Shown here: positions 61,563-64,000 of the stretch, piece by piece
Layout of the letters: each line of letters starts with the position of its first letter
Numbering within the stretch: position 1 is the stretch's first letter
DNA from: Curtobacterium luteum
GTDB taxonomy: Bacteria; Actinomycetota; Actinomycetes; Actinomycetales; Microbacteriaceae
Assembly: GCF_014646995.1 (NCBI RefSeq)
Contig: NZ_BMOI01000017.1
Coordinates: forward strand, 10,563-74,562
DNA: 64,000 nucleotides
Direction of reading: 5' to 3'
Notes under the pieces: generated by a model
What the model was told of the DNA's origin: nothing
What the model saw: the letters and a program-made list of their open reading frames with translations, nothing else
The model's database searches: none
Position numbers and translations under genes: made by a program

Positions 61563-62517
61563 CGCAGTTCATCGATCAGCACAAGCACGAGTTCGGGGTC
61601 GAGCCGATCTGCAGGACGTTGCAGGTTGCCCCGTCGAGCTACTACGCCGCGAGGTCGAGGCCGCCGTCCGCGAGGTCGCACAGCGATGTCGTCCGCATGC
61701 CGAGATCGTGCGGGTGCATCGGAGCAACTACGGCGTCTACGGTGCCCGGAAAGTGCACGCGCAACTGCGCCGAGAGGGCCGCCAGATCGCCCGCTGCACC
61801 GTCGAACGCCTCATGCGAGCCGCCGGCTTGCATGGTGTGAGCAAACGGAAGGGGCCGAGGACGACGATCCCAGCTCCCATCGGCGATCGGCCCGCGGACC
61901 TGGTGCAGCGGGCGTTCACCGCGACCGCCCCGGACCAGCTGTGGGTTGCCGACATCACTTACATCCGCACCTTCTCGGGCTGGGTTTACGCAGCGTTCGT
62001 CACCGACGTGTTTTCCCGCCGGATCGTCGGGTGGCAGCTGTCACGGAACATGCGCACCGACCTCGTTCTCGAAGCCCTCGAGATGGGTCTCTGGACCCGG
62101 CAACGAGACGGCCGAGACCTGTCGCAGCTAGTCCATCACAGCGACCGCGGAGTCCAATATCGAGCCATTCGCTACACGGACCGGCTCGCCGAGGCCGGCG
62201 TGGTCGCGTCCGTCGGGTCGAAGGGCGACAGCTACGACAACGCGCTCGCCGAGGCCGTGAACTCGATCTTCAAAGCCGAACTGATCCGCAACAAGGGGCC
62301 ATGGCGCGGCATCGAGGACCTCGAGATCGCGACGGTCGAGTACATCGACTGGTTCAACCACCGCCGCCTCCACGGCGAACTCGGCATGGTCCCACCCGTC
62401 GAGTACGAGACCGACCACTACCGGCACCACCCCGCTCCGACTACCGTCGGGACGGCACTACCGAGCCTCCACTGCACCCGGGGCGGAACACGGCAGGGAG
62501 ATCAACCACCAAACTGA
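61559..62517 (+). pseudogene. IS3-family transposase OrfB (DDE integrase core), frameshifted
   Basis: The first part MTQFIDQHKHEFGVEPICR with VAPSSYYAARSRPP is read from ATG 61559. The rest, from AEIVRVHRSNYGVYGARKVH onward, is in the next frame; one missing C near 61700 would restore it. The DDE triad is intact: Asp in LWVADITYIRTF, Asp in LVHHSDRGVQYR and Glu in SYDNALAEAVNSIFKAEL. The usual stop after PSLH reads as TGC, so the frame runs on past the right inverted repeat to 62517. The OrfB as read is broken. Confidence 0.82.
62463..62490 (-). repeat. Right terminal inverted repeat of the IS3 element
   Basis: 28 bp, inverse complement of the left end with about four mismatches; reads inward TGTTCCG to TGGAGGCTC on the minus strand. 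Confidence 0.85.
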
Positions 62518-62833
62518 CAAAAGGTACATTATCGGCGCGTACCGGCTTCCTGGCTCGACTCACTAGCGCTCGACACTCCACACAGCCGGCCCCTCGTCCG
62601 CTTTCCGCGCACTCGCGGCCTCTTCGCGTTCCCTTGCAGCCACCGGCGCAAGCCGCCCCTCGAGAAGCTCTTCGGGAGGAGTCACGATCCCGCCGCCCTC
62701 CGCGTCGATGAGCTACGCAGTCGCCGGGACCACCCGCACCCCCTGGTGTTTCTACCCCAGAGCGGGGGGGCTGAGCGCCTATCTGGTCCTCACCGCCCCA
62801 TTGAGAGGCCGAATACCGTAATGTACCGTTTTG
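62518..62833. repeat. Inverted-repeat pair flanking ~316 bp
   Basis: CAAAAGGTACATTATCGG at 62518-62535 is nearly matched in inverse at 62816-62833 (CCGTAATGTACCGTTTTG), sharing GGTACATTA, a CAAAA flank and a CGG. Such a pair looks like the ends of a small mobile element or a deleted IS. It lies between the IS3 right end and the RCC1 gene. Confidence 0.55.
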
Positions 62834-62913
62834 ACCCTCTTCGATCCGACCTGATTCCGGTTGGCGAGAACGAGGGTGTCCCACGCACAGCTCGACAGTC
62901 CTCAGGAGAAGCC
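62518..62913. other. 396-bp region between IS3 element and RCC1 gene
   Basis: No gene is supported in this stretch, although a frame CTCGAGAAGCTCTTCGGG from about 62660 stays open for some distance without recognisable similarity. It holds the inverted-repeat pair above and, near its right end, AGGAG at 62904-62908, which fixes the ATG at 62914. AT-rich sequence around 62810-62840 is a likely promoter area. Confidence 0.5.
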
Positions 62914-64000
62914 ATGGTTCCAACACGCAGACGAGCGTCCCTGCCGCCGCTGTTGCGGCATCACCGCCGCTCATGGCTAGCCGTGGCTGCCCTTGCAACC
63001 TCAGTGACCATTGGCCTTTTGACACCAGCAACCACCAGTGGTGCGTGGTTCACAGCGACCCAGAGTAGAACAGGTAATTCCATCTCGGCCGCGACTCTTC
63101 AGCCTGTAAGCGGGCTGACGGCGACCCAATACAATGATCGGAATACTGTTCGCTGGTTGAGCGCCAATCAGCAGTCCTGGGCGACGGCAAACAATGTGAC
63201 CACCCACCCGACATATACGGTCACTCGTACAATTGACGGGAAAAATCCCACCACCGTTTACACCGGCGGGCAAACGACCACAACAGACAGTTACTCGTCC
63301 ACCGTTACTGGCAGTATCCCCAGCAGTTTCAGTGCTGGCGCCGATAGCGCTGGCAACATTCAATCGGACGGTTCCGTGTGGACCTGGGGCACCGGGCAAA
63401 GCGGGTCCCTCGGCGTCGCCACTGACTACGCTCCGAACCCTGTGAAGGTTACGATCCCCGGCGGTCGTAGCGCCGTTGAGCTGACCTACTCGTTCGATGC
63501 AGCAACCGTCCTCGCCGCCGACGGAACCGTGTGGTTTTGGGGCGGAATGAGGCAGAACAGCGACTGCTCGGGGACCATGTCGAACGTGAATACCCCTACG
63601 CAGGTTCAAACTCCCGCCGGGAAGACCATTGTGTCTGTCAGTCCAAGTGACAGGTGTGCAATTTTGCAACTTGCTTCCGATGGAACACTATGGACCACTC
63701 CATTCCGCGGTAGCCCCACCCAAGTTGTTCTTCCGGGCAACCGGCGCGTCACTCAGCTCACAAAGGGAGCAATGGTTCTAGCATCCGACGGCACTGTTTG
63801 GGCATGGGACAGCAACTCAACGGGGCAGACTGGAAACGGCTCGACCTCCGGATACTACTCCAGCAACTCACCGGTGCAGGCAATCCTCCCCGCGGGAACC
63901 TACGCGACACGCGTCGCATCTTACGGCGCAAATGCTGCGTTTCTACTAAACAATAATACAATCTGGACCGTTGGCACAAATAACGTAGGACAATTGGGTG
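62914..64000 (+). CDS. Secreted RCC1-repeat protein (partial, runs off the window)
   Basis: From ATG 62914 the frame stays open to the right edge (362 codons visible). It opens with a basic stretch (VPTRRRASLPPLLRHHRRS), a hydrophobic helix (WLAVAALATSVTIGLLTPAT) and SGAWFTATQSRTGNSISA, the layout of SipW-type/actinobacterial exported surface proteins. After a Thr/Asn-rich segment (residues about 60-130) come RCC1-like repeats, each with a DG(T/S)VW core: SDGSVWTWGTGQSGSLG, AADGTVWFWGG, ASDGTLWT, ASDGTVWAWDSNSTGQTGNG, NTIWTVGTNNVGQLG. RCC1 propellers bind partners outside or at the cell surface in bacteria. It is lower in GC and richer in Asn/Thr than the genes to its left, and it lies beside IS elements. 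Confidence 0.8.
   Translation, partial: MVPTRRRASLPPLLRHHRRSWLAVAALATSVTIGLLTPATTSGAWFTATQSRTGNSISAATLQPVSGLTATQYNDRNTVRWLSANQQSWATANNVTTHPTYTVTRTIDGKNPTTVYTGGQTTTTDSYSSTVTGSIPSSFSAGADSAGNIQSDGSVWTWGTGQSGSLGVATDYAPNPVKVTIPGGRSAVELTYSFDAATVLAADGTVWFWGGMRQNSDCSGTMSNVNTPTQVQTPAGKTIVSVSPSDRCAILQLASDGTLWTTPFRGSPTQVVLPGNRRVTQLTKGAMVLASDGTVWAWDSNSTGQTGNGSTSGYYSSNSPVQAILPAGTYATRVASYGANAAFLLNNNTIWTVGTNNVGQLG

Larger units (their letters stand above)
61190..62490 (+). mobile_element. IS3-family insertion sequence, 1301 bp
   Basis: Bounded by 28-bp imperfect inverted repeats (61190-61217 and 62463-62490; about 24 of 28 identical, both starting TGTTCCG and containing TGGAGGCTC). It carries orfA and orfB in the usual order. 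The length is normal for IS3. The 3-4 bp on either side (CTT left, CGG right) are not identical, so no target duplication remains. Confidence 0.88.

Noticed and set aside
62441-63669. Minus-strand frames 62441-63031 and 63001-63669
   Set aside because: They lie antisense to the RCC1-repeat frame and show no family similarity.

Overview
The window is about 64 kb of very GC-rich DNA (roughly 70% by eye) with tightly packed genes and many 4-bp ATGA/GTGA overlaps. It has an actinobacterial NucS-type mismatch endonuclease, a CIRCE-regulated hsp20, frequent leaderless promoters (a TAnnnT -10 box 6-7 nt before the start codon) and many TetR/SDR/MFS genes. Together these suggest a chromosome of the Actinomycetota, most likely the Microbacteriaceae (Curtobacterium-like). 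The taxonomic call is inference from gene content and style; no rRNA is present.

1-20 kb is mostly housekeeping and accessory genes: nucS, a HAD phosphatase overlapping a CynX-type MFS transporter, a PMT-family membrane glycosyltransferase, small enzymes (NmrA, P-loop kinase, VOC, Nudix), a carboxylesterase, a sugar isomerase/Gfo-Idh-MocA pair, an AlaX-like editing hydrolase, TetR and MarR regulators, a lipoprotein, a HupE/UreJ-like membrane protein and a secreted metallophosphatase. At 19.2-19.8 kb an hsp20 gene has both a CIRCE operator and a HAIR-like operator. At 21.1-23.1 kb lies a two-component pair whose kinase is frameshifted just after the H-box.

23.1-31.2 kb is one leftward regulon: a GntR/FCD regulator, a perfect 16-bp palindrome at the operon promoter, then TIM-barrel isomerase, 3-hydroxyacyl-CoA-dehydrogenase-like enzyme, SDR, MFS importer, DhaK-DhaL kinase, RpiB-like isomerase and a divergent triosephosphate-isomerase paralogue. 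Kinase + TIM paralogue + RpiB matches the erythrulose-phosphate chemistry of tetritol (erythritol/threitol) catabolism.

31.2-37 kb holds damaged genes (a frameshifted glycosyltransferase and a truncated, frameshifted S9 peptidase), a GNAT enzyme and a Fic protein. 37-56 kb is a polyamine block: potABCD-like transporter (potB has an in-frame UAG) with an aldehyde dehydrogenase, divergent from lrp-aminotransferase-FAD oxidase-amine oxidase, then aguB-aguA (agmatine to putrescine) and an APC permease with a succinate-semialdehyde dehydrogenase. These could import or make putrescine and carry it through GABA to succinate.

56-60 kb has glgX, an SDR/TetR pair with two operator copies, and a small membrane protein. 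From 60.1 kb composition shifts: a GNAT gene, an IS5-family transposase remnant, a 1301-bp IS3-family element with identifiable 28-bp inverted ends, and finally a secreted RCC1-repeat protein, lower in GC, that runs off the window. No CRISPR array, tRNA, rRNA or prophage was seen. The strongest oddities are the dual heat-shock operator, stop codons that double as -10 boxes, a covarying terminator family, several single-nucleotide gene disruptions, and the atypical RCC1 gene beside the IS elements.
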